Positions 38,839 through 47,447 of a DNA stretch of 64,000 bases are shown in pieces. Each line of letters begins with the position of its first letter. The stretch's first letter is position 1. Origin of the DNA: an uncultured Clostridium sp. (lineage in GTDB: Bacteria; Bacillota; Clostridia; TANB77; CAG-508). The position numbers and the translations under genes were made by a program. The notes beneath the pieces were generated by a model. It saw nothing but the letters and a program-made list of their open reading frames with translations, had not been told where the DNA came from and did not search any database. The stretch is taken from contig USDL01000002.1 in NCBI GenBank assembly GCA_900553365.1, forward strand, positions 1 to 64,000, in the 5' to 3' direction.

Positions 38839-39747
38839 CTACATTAATATTAATTTTACATTTTCTTCTGGCTCTTTTTCTCCATCTAGCCAAATTGTAG
38901 TTTTATTTTTTCTAAACCATGTTAGCTGTCTTTTTGCATAATGCCTTGTTTCTTTTTTTATTTTTTCTATCATTTCTTCTTTTGAAATTTTATTTTGTAG
39001 ATATTCCACAGTTTCCTTATATCCCAAGCCTTGCATAGCTGTTGGAAATTGATTATATTTTTCTAATATTCCTTTTACTTCACCTATTAGGCCTTCATCT
39101 ACCATCATATCTACTCTTTTTTCTATCCTACTATACAATTTTTCTCTATCCATATCTATTGCAAATACTTTAAAATTATATTTTAGCTCTTTTTTTCTTG
39201 ATTCTATTTCTTGTTTTGTTTTTGTTTTTCCTGTTTTATGGTATATTTCCAAAACTCTTATAATTCTCTTTTTGTCATTTATGCTTATTTTTTTCATAGC
39301 TTCTGGATCTATTTCTTTTGCTTTATTGTATAGTTTTTCTAGTCCCTCATTTTCTGCTATTTTATTTAATTTTTCTCTATATTCTGTATCTATTTCTTCA
39401 TCTTGAAATTCTATTCCATAGATTAGGCTATCAATATACAGTCCTGTACCTCCTACTATTATTGGAGTTTTGCCTTTTTTTAATATTTCTTCTATCGCCA
39501 ATTCTGCATCATTTTTAAAGTTTGATACACTATATCTTTCATTAGGAGATACAATATCTATAAGGTAATGTTTTATTCCTTGCATTTCTTCTTTTGTTAT
39601 TTTTGCAGTTCCAATGTTCATTTCTTTGTATATTTGCATTGAATCTGCTGATATTATTTCTCCATTAATTTTTTTTGCAAGTTCAACTGCTAATTTCGAT
39701 TTTCCTGATGCAGTTGGTCCTCCTATTACATATACCTCTGGTTTCAA
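38839..39747 (-). CDS. miaA: tRNA dimethylallyltransferase
   Basis: 302 residues. P-loop GPTASGKSKLAVELA near residue 10, SADSMQIYKEMNIGTAKIT, and GGTGLYIDSLIYGI. Adds dimethylallyl to A37 of UNN-decoding tRNAs. Co-directional with mutL (22 bases) and the HlyD-like gene. Confidence 0.97.
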   Translation of the reverse strand: MKPEVYVIGGPTASGKSKLAVELAKKINGEIISADSMQIYKEMNIGTAKITKEEMQGIKHYLIDIVSPNERYSVSNFKNDAELAIEEILKKGKTPIIVGGTGLYIDSLIYGIEFQDEEIDTEYREKLNKIAENEGLEKLYNKAKEIDPEAMKKISINDKKRIIRVLEIYHKTGKTKTKQEIESRKKELKYNFKVFAIDMDREKLYSRIEKRVDMMVDEGLIGEVKGILEKYNQFPTAMQGLGYKETVEYLQNKISKEEMIEKIKKETRHYAKRQLTWFRKNKTTIWLDGEKEPEENVKLILM

Positions 39748-39768
39748 TTTTATTCTCCTTAAAATATT

Positions 39769-41850
39769 TTACTTTCTTCTATTAAATTTCTTTTCTAAAT
39801 CTGTTTTATCCATTTTTATTGCTGTTGGTCTACCATGTGGGCATGTAAATGGATTTGGCAATACTAGTAATTTTTTCAATAAATTGTCTACTTCTTCTTT
39901 AGTTAATGCCATATTTGCTTTTACTGCTGCTTTGCATGCTATTGTTGCAATGAATTTGTCCTCTTTTTCTTGCTTTGCTGTTATTGCAACTGTGTCTATT
40001 GTATCTAATATTTCTAAGAATAGTTCTTTTGTATCCATTTCCATACAAATTGAAGGGACTCCAATTAGTCTTATAGTATTCTCTCCAAACTCTTCAAGCA
40101 TAAAACCCGCTTTTTTAAATAGGTCTATGTTTTCTCTAACTATTGATTTTTCTTTATGTGATAATGTTATTATATCTGGTAGTAGCATTATTTGAGAATC
40201 TTTTTCTGCGTTTTTATAATAATTCTTTTTTATTTCTTCATACATTACTCTTTCATGTGCAGCATGTTGATCTATTATGTACATTTCACTGCCCATCTCG
40301 ATTATTATGTATGTTGAAAATACTGAGCCACAATATTTATATGCTGGAACTTTGCTGTAATCTTCATTATCCTCAAATAAAGACATATTTTGTTTTGTAT
40401 CAGCAAATGAATAATTTGTTACCTTTTCCGCTTCTCCTTTGTCTTCCTCTTTTTTTATTCCAAATGTTTCGCTATACATTTTGTTGAAATCTACTTCTGC
40501 TGATGGTGAGTTAGTTGCTTGTTCTTTATAAGAATTTGTTTCATTATTTTTATATGCAAATATTTGCTCTATTGCATTTTTTTCAACCTGTTCTTCTATT
40601 TCATTATTTTTCTTTTTGAATATTCCAAAAAGTCCTGTTTTCTTTTCTGGTTCTTCATTTTCAATTTTTTCAGTTATTGGTGTGAACCTTTGAGTTTCAT
40701 CTATTTTTGCTATTTCTTCTTTTTTCTCTGAGACTGTTGGTAATACTTGTGTTATTTGTTCTAAATTCTTATTTTCTATTAAAATGTTCTTTTCATCATT
40801 GTTTGCTATAATTATTTCCGGTTTTTCTGCTTTTTGTTCTTGTTCTGTATTCTTTATTAAATCTCCTTTTAATAATCCCTCTCTTATTGCATGATATACT
40901 GCTTTAAAAACTTTTTGTTCTTCTTGAAATCTAATTTCTAGTTTGGTTGGGTGAACATTAACATCTATCTTATTTGGTTCCATTTCTAAGTTTAATATTA
41001 TAAATCCAAATTTTCCGATTGGAAGAAGCCCTTTAAAAGCTTGTTCTGCTCCTGCTGATAATGTCTTGTCTTTTATAAATCTTTTATTTACAAAGAACAT
41101 TTGATAGCTTCTATTATTTCTTGCTATTTCTGGTTTTCCAATTACACCTGTTACTTTTATATCTTCATATACATAATCTATATCCAGTAATCCATCTGTC
41201 GTTTCTTTTCCATATAAATTATATATTACTGTTTTTAAATCTCCATTTCCTGTTGTTTTTAATATTGTTTTATTTTCATTTTGTAACCTAATTGCTACAC
41301 CTGGATTTGCTAGAGCTATTCTTGTAACTGTATCTTCAATATATCCTAGCTCTGTATAATCTTTTTTTAAGAACTTATATCTTACTGGTGTATTGTAAAA
41401 TAAATTGCTTATTGTGATTGTTGTTCCTTTTTGTGCTCCAATTTCTTCTTGCTCTAAAATGTCTCCACCTTCTAGTACAATTTTGTTTCCTGTAAATTCA
41501 TTTTCTGTTTTAGTAATTAATTCAACATGAGATATTGCTGCAATACTTGCTAAAGCTTCACCTCTGAACCCCATTGATTTGACATTTGCTAAATCTTCTG
41601 CTGCTCTTATTTTACTAGTTGCATGTCTTTCAAAAGCAAATCTTAAGTCGTCCTTTGCAATACCTGATCCATTATCTATTATTCTTATTTGCTTTATTCC
41701 TCCATTTTTTACCTCAATATTTATGCTTGTTGCTCCTGCATCTATTGAGTTTTCAACTAGTTCCTTAACTACTGAAGCTGGTCTTTCTATAACTTCTCCT
41801 GCTGCTATTTGATTTATTGTTAATTCATCTAATAAAACTATTTTTCCCAT
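39769..41850 (-). CDS. mutL: DNA mismatch repair protein MutL
   Basis: 693 residues. N-terminal GHKL ATPase (VIERPASVVKELVENSIDAG, IIDNGSGI, SMGFRGEALAS), a variable linker, and a C-terminal endonuclease domain with DQHAAHERVMYE (DQHAx2Ex4E metal site) and CPHGRP. This is the nicking type found in bacteria lacking MutH. mutS is not in the window. Confidence 0.96.
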   Translation of the reverse strand: MGKIVLLDELTINQIAAGEVIERPASVVKELVENSIDAGATSINIEVKNGGIKQIRIIDNGSGIAKDDLRFAFERHATSKIRAAEDLANVKSMGFRGEALASIAAISHVELITKTENEFTGNKIVLEGGDILEQEEIGAQKGTTITISNLFYNTPVRYKFLKKDYTELGYIEDTVTRIALANPGVAIRLQNENKTILKTTGNGDLKTVIYNLYGKETTDGLLDIDYVYEDIKVTGVIGKPEIARNNRSYQMFFVNKRFIKDKTLSAGAEQAFKGLLPIGKFGFIILNLEMEPNKIDVNVHPTKLEIRFQEEQKVFKAVYHAIREGLLKGDLIKNTEQEQKAEKPEIIIANNDEKNILIENKNLEQITQVLPTVSEKKEEIAKIDETQRFTPITEKIENEEPEKKTGLFGIFKKKNNEIEEQVEKNAIEQIFAYKNNETNSYKEQATNSPSAEVDFNKMYSETFGIKKEEDKGEAEKVTNYSFADTKQNMSLFEDNEDYSKVPAYKYCGSVFSTYIIIEMGSEMYIIDQHAAHERVMYEEIKKNYYKNAEKDSQIMLLPDIITLSHKEKSIVRENIDLFKKAGFMLEEFGENTIRLIGVPSICMEMDTKELFLEILDTIDTVAITAKQEKEDKFIATIACKAAVKANMALTKEEVDNLLKKLLVLPNPFTCPHGRPTAIKMDKTDLEKKFNRRK

Positions 41851-41867
41851 AATCTATTCCTTCCATT

Positions 41868-42314
41868 TTAGTGTATAGTGTAATCAACATAGTGTGTAGT
41901 ATTATTTTTCACAACTCCGTTTAGGCTTATAATATCTCTGTTTGCGAAATTGATAACAATATCATCTCCAACATCTGTAATATCAAAAAAGTTTTCTATA
42001 TCTGCCCCTGAAAAGTATCTTAATTTTACTTCGTCTACATCTCTTGTTGCTATATTTGAATCAGCTGATATTATTTCTTGCAATTTAGCTTTTTGTTCAC
42101 TAGTTAATGGTGAGCCTAGTGTTTCATAGTCCTCGCCTGATTCTAATGCTATATCAACCTTTTTTTGTAATACTTTCATATATGTTTGAAATTTTATAAC
42201 CTGTGAACCTTGATATGTTTTTCTACTATAATTAATGATTAAACCTGCTAATATTACTAGCAACAATACTGTAATTATAACTATGGTTAAAGTTACTCCT
42301 CTATCGTTTTTCAT
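41868..42314 (-). CDS. Pilin-like protein with type III signal
   Basis: 148 residues from ATG 42314, six bases after AGGAGG. N-terminus MKNDRGVTLTIVIITVLLLV resembles a prepilin signal (cleavage after Gly) and membrane helix; the remainder is a small mixed domain. Function not recognised; similar N-terminus to the surface protein at 29.3-30.5 kb. Confidence 0.65.
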   Translation of the reverse strand: MKNDRGVTLTIVIITVLLLVILAGLIINYSRKTYQGSQVIKFQTYMKVLQKKVDIALESGEDYETLGSPLTSEQKAKLQEIISADSNIATRDVDEVKLRYFSGADIENFFDITDVGDDIVINFANRDIISLNGVVKNNTTHYVDYTIH

Positions 42315-42382
42315 AATACTCCTCCTATTGTTTTTATCTTCCCATATTCTATCATATTGACTTTTGATTTTCAATAATTTTC

Positions 42383-42410
42383 TTGACATTTTTATTATGT
42401 GTGGTAAAAT
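42383..42410 (+). promoter_or_regulatory. Promoter of tRNA-Gly
   Basis: TTGACA (42383-42388), 16-base spacer, TAAAAT (42405-42410). The transcript would start a few bases before the tRNA. Confidence 0.75.
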
Positions 42411-42420
42411 AGTATTAGCT

Positions 42421-42496
<76 letters not shown>

Positions 42497-42636
42497 AAAT
42501 TTTATTTTTATTATTTTTTATTAAATTTTATTATTTTTTATTAGTTCTCAAAAAGGCTTAAAATAGGGCTTTTTTATTTTTACAGATTTTTTTATTTTCT
42601 ATTAAATCTCATTATTTTTCATTAGTTCTTGTAAAG

Positions 42637-42855
42637 ATTGCATTAAAATTGCATTAAAATGTAAAAAATAATTGCATTAAAAATAATAATTGCATTAAAA
42701 AATTTTCTGGACATAAAAAAACACCAGTAAAATAATGGCTTTCAAGATATTCCAAAAGGTAAACTGCGGGTAGTCGAAAACAACAATAAAAATATATAGT
42801 ATTTTCAATATTTTCTTCGTTTTTATTGTCCTTTTTAATGCATTTTTAATGCAAT
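42637..42855. repeat. 12-mer repeats beside the tRNA-Gly (possible arm-type sites)
   Basis: ATTGCATTAAAA occurs at 42637-42648, 42648-42659, 42671-42682 and 42689-42700, with inverted copies at 42844-42855 (exact) and 42833-42844 (one mismatch). Four direct and two inverted copies flanking an AT-rich stretch next to a tRNA resemble integrase arm-binding sites, or operators of a phage regulator. The rest of 42495-42900 has no gene. Confidence 0.55.
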
Positions 42856-42872
42856 TTATATAATTTTATATT

Positions 42873-42910
42873 AAAAAATAGAATATATCAAGTGATATAC
42901 TCTATTTTTT
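42873..42910. terminator. Bidirectional terminator at the prophage left end
   Basis: AAAAAATAGA-ATATATCA (42873-42890) pairs with TGATATA-C-TCTATTTTTT (42893-42910) around a two-base loop with one mismatch. It terminates the small minus-strand gene whose stop lies within it. Confidence 0.75.
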
Positions 42911-43018
42911 TAAATTATCTTTTTTTATTATATTATTACTTATATTATTATTTTTTATTATTTCTTTTAATTCTTCTTTTTTTAGTACGATTACATAGTT
43001 TTTCTCTTCTTCTTCCAT
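42902..43018 (-). CDS. Small phage protein of unknown function
   Basis: 38 residues from the ATG at 43018, six bases after GGAGG: acidic start (MEEEEKNYVIVLKKEELKE) and an Asn/Ile/Lys-rich tail. Divergent from the HTH gene across an operator-like palindrome and ended by its own terminator. The strong ribosome binding site is the main support. Confidence 0.55.
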   Translation of the reverse strand: MEEEEKNYVIVLKKEELKEIIKNNNISNNIIKKDNLKK

Positions 43019-43068
43019 GTAATACCTCCATACCATTTTATTATATTTTAACATTTAATCTGTTGCTT

Positions 43069-43094
43069 GGTAACTTGTCTTAAAACAACTTACC
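43069..43094. promoter_or_regulatory. Operator-like inverted repeat
   Basis: GGTAACTTGT (43069-43078) and ACAACTTACC (43085-43094) are inverted copies with one mismatch across a six-base gap. Located between divergent small gene and HTH regulator, so a plausible regulator binding site. Confidence 0.5.
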
Positions 43095-43167
43095 TCTAAT
43101 ACACTTTATAGGAAACAAGTTAAAATAAATCTAGCTTTCTTGTAAAATTATGGCGGGAGGGGCCGTT

Positions 43168-43398
43168 ATGGTTTATTTAAGAATCAAAGAATTATTAAAA
43201 GAACAAAAGAAAAGTAAATATTGGTTCATAAAACATATGGAAGGTAGTTATCGTTCTCTTTCTAATATGATGGATAACAAAACAACTTCTATTCGTTTTG
43301 ATACTATAGATAAACTTTGCGATATATTTAATTGCGAAACAGGAGAAATAATTGCAAGAAAGAAGGATGAAAATGAGCAAACTCTTAAAGAAGTATAA
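43168..43398 (+). CDS. XRE-family HTH regulator (phage)
   Basis: 76 residues from ATG 43168, chosen because GGAGGGG lies eight bases upstream (an ATG at 43150 would put the site inside the gene). A single Cro/CI-type helix-turn-helix (KYWFIKHMEGSYRSLSNMM, then SIRFDTIDKLCDIFNCETGE). Likely a repressor or Cro-like switch protein. It overlaps the next gene by 26 bases. Confidence 0.8.
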   Translation: MVYLRIKELLKEQKKSKYWFIKHMEGSYRSLSNMMDNKTTSIRFDTIDKLCDIFNCETGEIIARKKDENEQTLKEV

Positions 43399-43780
43399 TG
43401 AATTAAAGTCAAAGAATAATAATAAAATTTATTTGTTTAAAGTTGGAATTTTTTATAATATATTCAATAAGGATGCAGATATAGTCTCAAATGCTTTAGG
43501 ATTAAAAATAACACAATTAAGTGATAGTTTATATAAAGTTGGTTTTCCTATATCTAAAATAGATAAATATGCCCAATTATTAAAAGATAAATCTTTAGAT
43601 TTTGAGATTGTAGATGATACTATTAAAACAAATAGCAATGATGAATATATAAAAATAATAGCAACTAATGAAATTGTAAAAAAAATATTAGATATTGATT
43701 TTAATAATACCACTTTTTTTGAAGCATTTAACTTGCTTCATTCAATACAAAACGATTTAAAGAAAATCTATGAAAAATAG
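43373..43780 (+). CDS. MutS domain I-like small protein
   Basis: 135 residues from ATG 43373 (AGAAGG nine bases upstream; earlier in-frame ATGs lack a site). The first 70 residues follow the MutS mismatch-recognition domain I: KIYLFKVGIFYNIFNKDADI, NALGLKITQL, GFPISKIDKYAQLLKD. No ATPase domain, and the rest is not recognised. Small MutS-like genes have been noted as accessories of some DGRs; this one is 2.2 kb from the RT on the other strand, so a role there is only a possibility. Confidence 0.65.
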   Translation: MSKLLKKYNELKSKNNNKIYLFKVGIFYNIFNKDADIVSNALGLKITQLSDSLYKVGFPISKIDKYAQLLKDKSLDFEIVDDTIKTNSNDEYIKIIATNEIVKKILDIDFNNTTFFEAFNLLHSIQNDLKKIYEK

Positions 43781-43781
43781 A

Positions 43782-43820
43782 AAAAACGAGGCTCTAGGAT
43801 TGATTTTGAGCCTCGTTTTT
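43782..43820. terminator. Bidirectional terminator between MutS-like gene and amidase
   Basis: AAAAACGAGGCTC (43782-43794) pairs with GAGCCTCGTTTTT (43808-43820); works for both converging genes. Confidence 0.85.
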
Positions 43821-43843
43821 ATTTTTTTAATATACTTTTATAT

Positions 43844-44836
43844 TTAGGCTAGTTTTTTATTTACAATGCTTTGTATTGCATTATAATCATATCCCGCTGC
43901 AGATAGCTTATTTTTTCTTTCTGTTCCGTTTCCCCATAGCCCTTTTATTACTTCATTTGCAATTTCTTCATTTGTTTTTCTTGAAGATGATGTTTTTGCT
44001 CCTAAAAGTTGATTTACTTTTTCTTGTACTTCATTATAATTATATCCCGCTGCAGTTAATTTATTTTTTCTATCTGCTCCATTTCCCCATTTACCATTTA
44101 TTACTTCGTTTGCAATTTTTTCAACAGATTTTAGACCAGGTTTACTTGAAGAATTAGAACCAGTTAATCTTTGATTTACAATATCTTGTATTGCATTATA
44201 ATCATATCCTGCTGCAGTTAATTTGTTTTTTCTATCTGCTCCATTTCCCCATTTACCATTTATTACTTCATTTGCAATTTCTTCGTTTGTTTTTCTTGGA
44301 GCTATTGTTTCTGTGTTCGTATTATTATCAATTTTTCCATTTATTTCGTTTGCTTTTTCTATTATATAATCCATTTTGCTTAATAGGTAATCTCCTGGAC
44401 AACTTGTAGCAGCATACATTCTATGCCAAACAACATTTTTTCCTTTTACTAATTTACCTAAATTGTTTCTCCTTGCTATATCTGCAACTAATTCTATAAG
44501 TTTATTTAAAACAACATCTGAAACAGGATAATCTCCACCTAACTTACAATTTGATGTTTCAATAGTTACTGATTTGCAATTAGAATCCCAGTTACTATTA
44601 GTATATGCTGTATTTGCTTCATCAACATATAAAGCTATTTTTCCATCTTTGCCTATCCCATAATGACTAGATGCTTTCCTATTCGCATTTTGAAATATCT
44701 TTCCACATTGTTCTGCAGTTAGTATTCCAGCCATATGATGTATAGCTATCATTTCTATATTTCTTCCGCTTCTTCCTACAGTATAATTATTACTATTTGC
44801 GGGTACTTTCATACTTACCAAATTTGAATTTCCCAT
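43844..44836 (-). CDS. Phage endolysin: N-acetylmuramoyl-L-alanine amidase with three Cpl-7 repeats
   Basis: 330 residues. N-terminal Amidase_2/PGRP domain (about 25-160) with zinc ligands in MIAIHHMAG, the YGIGKDGKIALYVDE core, and WHRMYAATSCPGD. Then three Cpl-7 (CW_7) wall-binding repeats of about 40 residues, each with NEEIANEVINGKWGNGADRK-like sequence and AGYDYNAIQ, separated by Ser/Thr linkers. The repeats are near-identical at the DNA level for two of three, suggesting recent duplication. Cpl-7 domains bind peptidoglycan stem peptides. Confidence 0.9.
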   Translation of the reverse strand: MGNSNLVSMKVPANSNNYTVGRSGRNIEMIAIHHMAGILTAEQCGKIFQNANRKASSHYGIGKDGKIALYVDEANTAYTNSNWDSNCKSVTIETSNCKLGGDYPVSDVVLNKLIELVADIARRNNLGKLVKGKNVVWHRMYAATSCPGDYLLSKMDYIIEKANEINGKIDNNTNTETIAPRKTNEEIANEVINGKWGNGADRKNKLTAAGYDYNAIQDIVNQRLTGSNSSSKPGLKSVEKIANEVINGKWGNGADRKNKLTAAGYNYNEVQEKVNQLLGAKTSSSRKTNEEIANEVIKGLWGNGTERKNKLSAAGYDYNAIQSIVNKKLA

Positions 44837-44907
44837 TATTCTTCTCCTTTCCCATTTGTAAATTCTTTTTCCATTTCTTCTGACAATACTACACTTTCAT
44901 CTTCCAT
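44836..44907 (-). CDS. 23-residue phage micro-protein
   Basis: ATG 44907, seven bases after AGGAGG; acidic MEDESVVLSEEMEKEF ending just before the amidase, with TAATG overlap. It may serve only to couple translation of the amidase. A terminator hairpin lies upstream of it, after holin. Confidence 0.5.
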   Translation of the reverse strand: MEDESVVLSEEMEKEFTNGKGEE

Positions 44908-44935
44908 ACTAAAACCTCCTTATAAAAGATAAAAA

Positions 44936-44970
44936 AATACTGGAAGATTCTTTTATTTTCTTCCAGTATT
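44936..44970 (-). terminator. Terminator between holin and amidase
   Basis: AATACTGGAAGA (44936-44947) pairs with TCTTCCAGTATT (44959-44970), followed on the minus strand by ATTTTTTT-rich sequence. It could attenuate lysin expression. Confidence 0.7.
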
Positions 44971-45003
44971 TTAAAAATACAAGAATAAATTTCTTGTATT
45001 AGA

Positions 45004-45258
45004 TTATTGATTTTTTGCATCATATAATACTGTTGCTGTACCAATTCCACCTAAAGCTGTAATAACTGCGGTTATTATTGCATTTGTGTCTAATCCTTCA
45101 ATATGTATTAAACATCCTATAACTGAAGCTATAACACCTATTAGGATATTTTGAACTGGTATTGGTAAAGTTTCATTCCAATTAAATTTTTTAGATACTT
45201 TACCCAAAATGTATGTAAATAATGTAGTTATAATATAAACTAATACTTGTACAGTCAT
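45004..45258 (-). CDS. Phage holin
   Basis: 84 residues with two or three membrane helices (about 3-20, 32-50, 58-78) and charged ends, one base overlapping the previous gene, directly before the lysin. Typical small phage holin of Bacillota; the exact holin family is not assigned. Confidence 0.8.
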   Translation of the reverse strand: MTVQVLVYIITTLFTYILGKVSKKFNWNETLPIPVQNILIGVIASVIGCLIHIEGLDTNAIITAVITALGGIGTATVLYDAKNQ

Positions 45259-45509
45259 TATTTTTCCCTCCTTTCTAAATCTTTAATTCTATTGTTTGCA
45301 ACTTTCATTTGCTCCTCTAAAACAGGAACTCTTTGTGCAAAATTATTATGTGCCCTGACTTCTCTTGTAAGTTCTTCTAACTTTGTATCTGTTACTGCTT
45401 GTTGAGTCGATAATTTATTTTCGATTTTTTTATTGTTAGATAAATTAGAAAAAACTACCCCTGCAAGAGATAGTCCGCCTGTTATTATACAACCTATTAT
45501 TGTTTCCAT
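45258..45509 (-). CDS. Haemolysin XhlA-like phage protein
   Basis: 83 residues: an N-terminal membrane segment (about 4-22) followed by a coiled coil (QAVTDTKLEELTREVRAHNN, VPVLEEQMKVANNRIKDLE). This topology and position next to the holin resemble XhlA-type lysis accessory proteins, inverted in order. Function inferred from context. Confidence 0.6.
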   Translation of the reverse strand: METIIGCIITGGLSLAGVVFSNLSNNKKIENKLSTQQAVTDTKLEELTREVRAHNNFAQRVPVLEEQMKVANNRIKDLERREK

Positions 45510-46024
45510 TATTTTTCCTCGCTTTCTTCTTCTGTACTTGGATTTGTTGGGAATACTACATTATATGGAAAACCTTGTTGTTTTGTAATATCTCGTAATT
45601 CTTGTCTATACTTTGCCATCTTTCCGTTGAATATATTTGACATTCCTTCAAAAAATTGTTTTACTCCAACTAAAAGATTCGTTGCGGTTAATTCTTCTGG
45701 TATAGTTATATTTAATCTATCTAAACACATTTCCTTGTCTGTTTCTTTTAATAGTTCATTTCTTCTTTCTCTTATTTTTGCTGCCAATTTTTCATATTCA
45801 CATTTTTTTGCAAACTCCAACCATCTATCGTAGTTATGTTCTATTTCTTCTTGTATATCATCTCTATTTTCTATGCAAATTCTAAAAGTATCATATTTAT
45901 ATTTTATGGTTTCCTCATCCTCTACTTTTTGGATATTGCAAAAGAAAACCACATCAACCTTTCCGTTGATATGGCTTTCTATCTCAAATTTTAACTTTGG
46001 TTTTGTACTGCTTTCTACTTGCAA
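45509..46024 (-). CDS. Phage protein of unknown function after the RT
   Basis: 171 residues, soluble, with a beta-rich N-terminus (KLKFEIESHINGKVDVVFF) and a long charged helix region (DRWLEFAKKCEYEKLAAKIR). It overlaps the RT gene's last 41 bases. Not recognised. Position between RT and lysis cassette suggests a tail-tip or DGR accessory role, but nothing in the sequence proves it; it does not look like the four-helix Avd protein. Confidence 0.55.
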   Translation of the reverse strand: MQVESSTKPKLKFEIESHINGKVDVVFFCNIQKVEDEETIKYKYDTFRICIENRDDIQEEIEHNYDRWLEFAKKCEYEKLAAKIRERRNELLKETDKEMCLDRLNITIPEELTATNLLVGVKQFFEGMSNIFNGKMAKYRQELRDITKQQGFPYNVVFPTNPSTEEESEEK

Positions 46025-47049
46025 ATTTTATCACTCCTTTACATTTTTTTAAATTTACATATGGTTTAATATATTTCTGATTAAATTTATAATTGTTACA
46101 ATGTTTTATCCATCCATAATAACTTACCACAGCTGATGCATCCAAATGACTTATGACTTTCTTTTTAGATATTCTTTTTATTCTTCTTTTCATTCTTAAA
46201 AAATTACTTCTTCTTAATGTCGTATATCCTCGATAAAATCTATATCCTAAAAAGTCCAATGGTCTACTTTCGGTTTTAAATAACTGCCAATTCTCTTTCA
46301 ATCGTAAACTTTCTCTATTTAAAAAATCTTCTACTAATTCTTTTATTTTCCTTAATTCTCTTTTGTTTCTATGAAAAAGAACCATATCATCCATATACCT
46401 TATATAATGTTTTACATGTAATGTTTCTTTTATGTAATGGTCTAAATCTTGCAAATAGAAATTTGCAAACCATTGTGAAGTATAGTTTCCGAATAGGTAA
46501 TCCTTTTGTTGAACTATCTATTATAGTATCTATCAATTCTAATGTATTCCTGCATTTTATTTTCTTTCTGAATTTTCTTTTTAGTATTTCTTTATCAATA
46601 CTCGGATAAAACTTTTTAATGTCTAGTTTCAAACAATATTTGGTATTTTTTCTATCATCCATAAGGATTTTCCTTATGTGTTTTGCTCCATAGTGTATCC
46701 CTCTGTTTTTTACAGAAGCACAGCAAAAATCATACATACCTTTTCCTAGTATAGGCTCTATTTGGAGCATTAAGCACCAATGTATTATTTGGTCTGGAAA
46801 AAAACAAGGTTTATATATTATTCTTTCTTTTTTTCTTACACCATCATGTATCACTTTTTCTTGATATGGACTTGGCTTATAATTATTGTTTATTAAAATT
46901 TCATATACTTGTAAAATTGCCACATCCAGTTTTTCTAATACTCTTAATACATTTTTTCTTTTCTTTTTTCCTCTAGCTGCATATATTATTGCTAATTTGA
47001 TATTCTCTGGTTCACATATTTTAGGATATATATTACCTTGTCTTTTCAT
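45984..47049 (-). CDS. DGR-type reverse transcriptase, with a CGG +1 shift site
   Basis: From ATG 47049 (AAGG upstream) the frame gives the RT fingers and palm start: IYPKICEPENIKLAIIYAAR, YCLKLDIKKFYPSID (catalytic Asp motif). It reaches GLPI and then CGG (46491-46489). Skipping C gives GLPIGNYTSQWFANFYLQDL, the conserved RT domain 4, followed by YIRYMDDMVLF with the catalytic YxDD; the joined protein is 354 residues, typical of DGR RTs. An upstream in-frame ATG at 47094 exists. Without the shift the catalytic YMDD would be lost. It lies just downstream of the template repeat, as in other DGRs. Confidence 0.88.
46489..46491 (-). other. CGG +1 recoding site in the DGR reverse transcriptase (ATT-C-GGA)
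   Basis: In-frame CGG followed by A. Dropping C restores GLPIGNYTSQWF, one of the best conserved RT motifs, and places YMDD in frame. Confidence 0.8.
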
Positions 47050-47447
47050 TTTGCACATCCTTTTCTTATTTTTGTCTATCGGTTTTTCGTTCAAAAGGAA
47101 CTACTAAACCAATCCAGTTTCGACTAATTTTTGCCAAGAGGCATGGAAAGTGATGTGCAAATAAATATATATATAATAAATAAGAAGGCGACCGCCGACA
47201 TTGACATTCGATAACGAAGAAGCATTGTTCAAATTCCAATACCACAAGCCACAGTTCAAGCCATTGTTCCAATTACCACCGAACATGGGCAAAAACCCGA
47301 ACCCAAATGCAAAGCCTAGGACTTTAGACACACCAAATCCCTTTTTTTATTTTATTCGACATTATTATACATTTTTATTTGCTATTTGATAACTTGCTTT
47401 AATTTAAGCTGTCTTTATGCAGGGGCTGACCGCCCCCACACCCCTGT
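47050..47447 (-). other. DGR non-coding segment
   Basis: The stretch between target gene and RT. It holds the template repeat (47182-47292), a GC-rich hairpin just after the target stop (CAGGGG...CCCCTG, 47420-47446, with an alternative GGGGC/GCCCC inner stem), and AT-rich spacer. Short reading frames here are by-products of the repeat. A GC-rich hairpin shortly downstream of VR is known to aid homing in the Bordetella phage DGR. Confidence 0.7.
47182..47292 (-). repeat. DGR template repeat (TR)
   Basis: About 111 bases nearly identical to the VR at 47460-47570. All 11 differences fall on adenines of the TR sense (minus) strand, the hallmark of A-directed mutagenic retrotranscription. In the frame downstream of the shift it carries nine Asn codons, all AAY, eight of them altered in the VR. 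The stretch TGTTCGGTGGT, including the extra C of the shift site, is present in both TR and VR, so homing re-copies it. Confidence 0.95.

Noticed and set aside
43876..44420. Regular repeats in the amidase gene as a CRISPR array
   Set aside because: The units are about 120 bases or more, stay in frame and encode Cpl-7 domains.
47104..47331. 75-codon ORF over the template repeat as a gene
   Set aside because: It is open because the TR copies the coding frame of the target; it is part of the non-coding DGR template.
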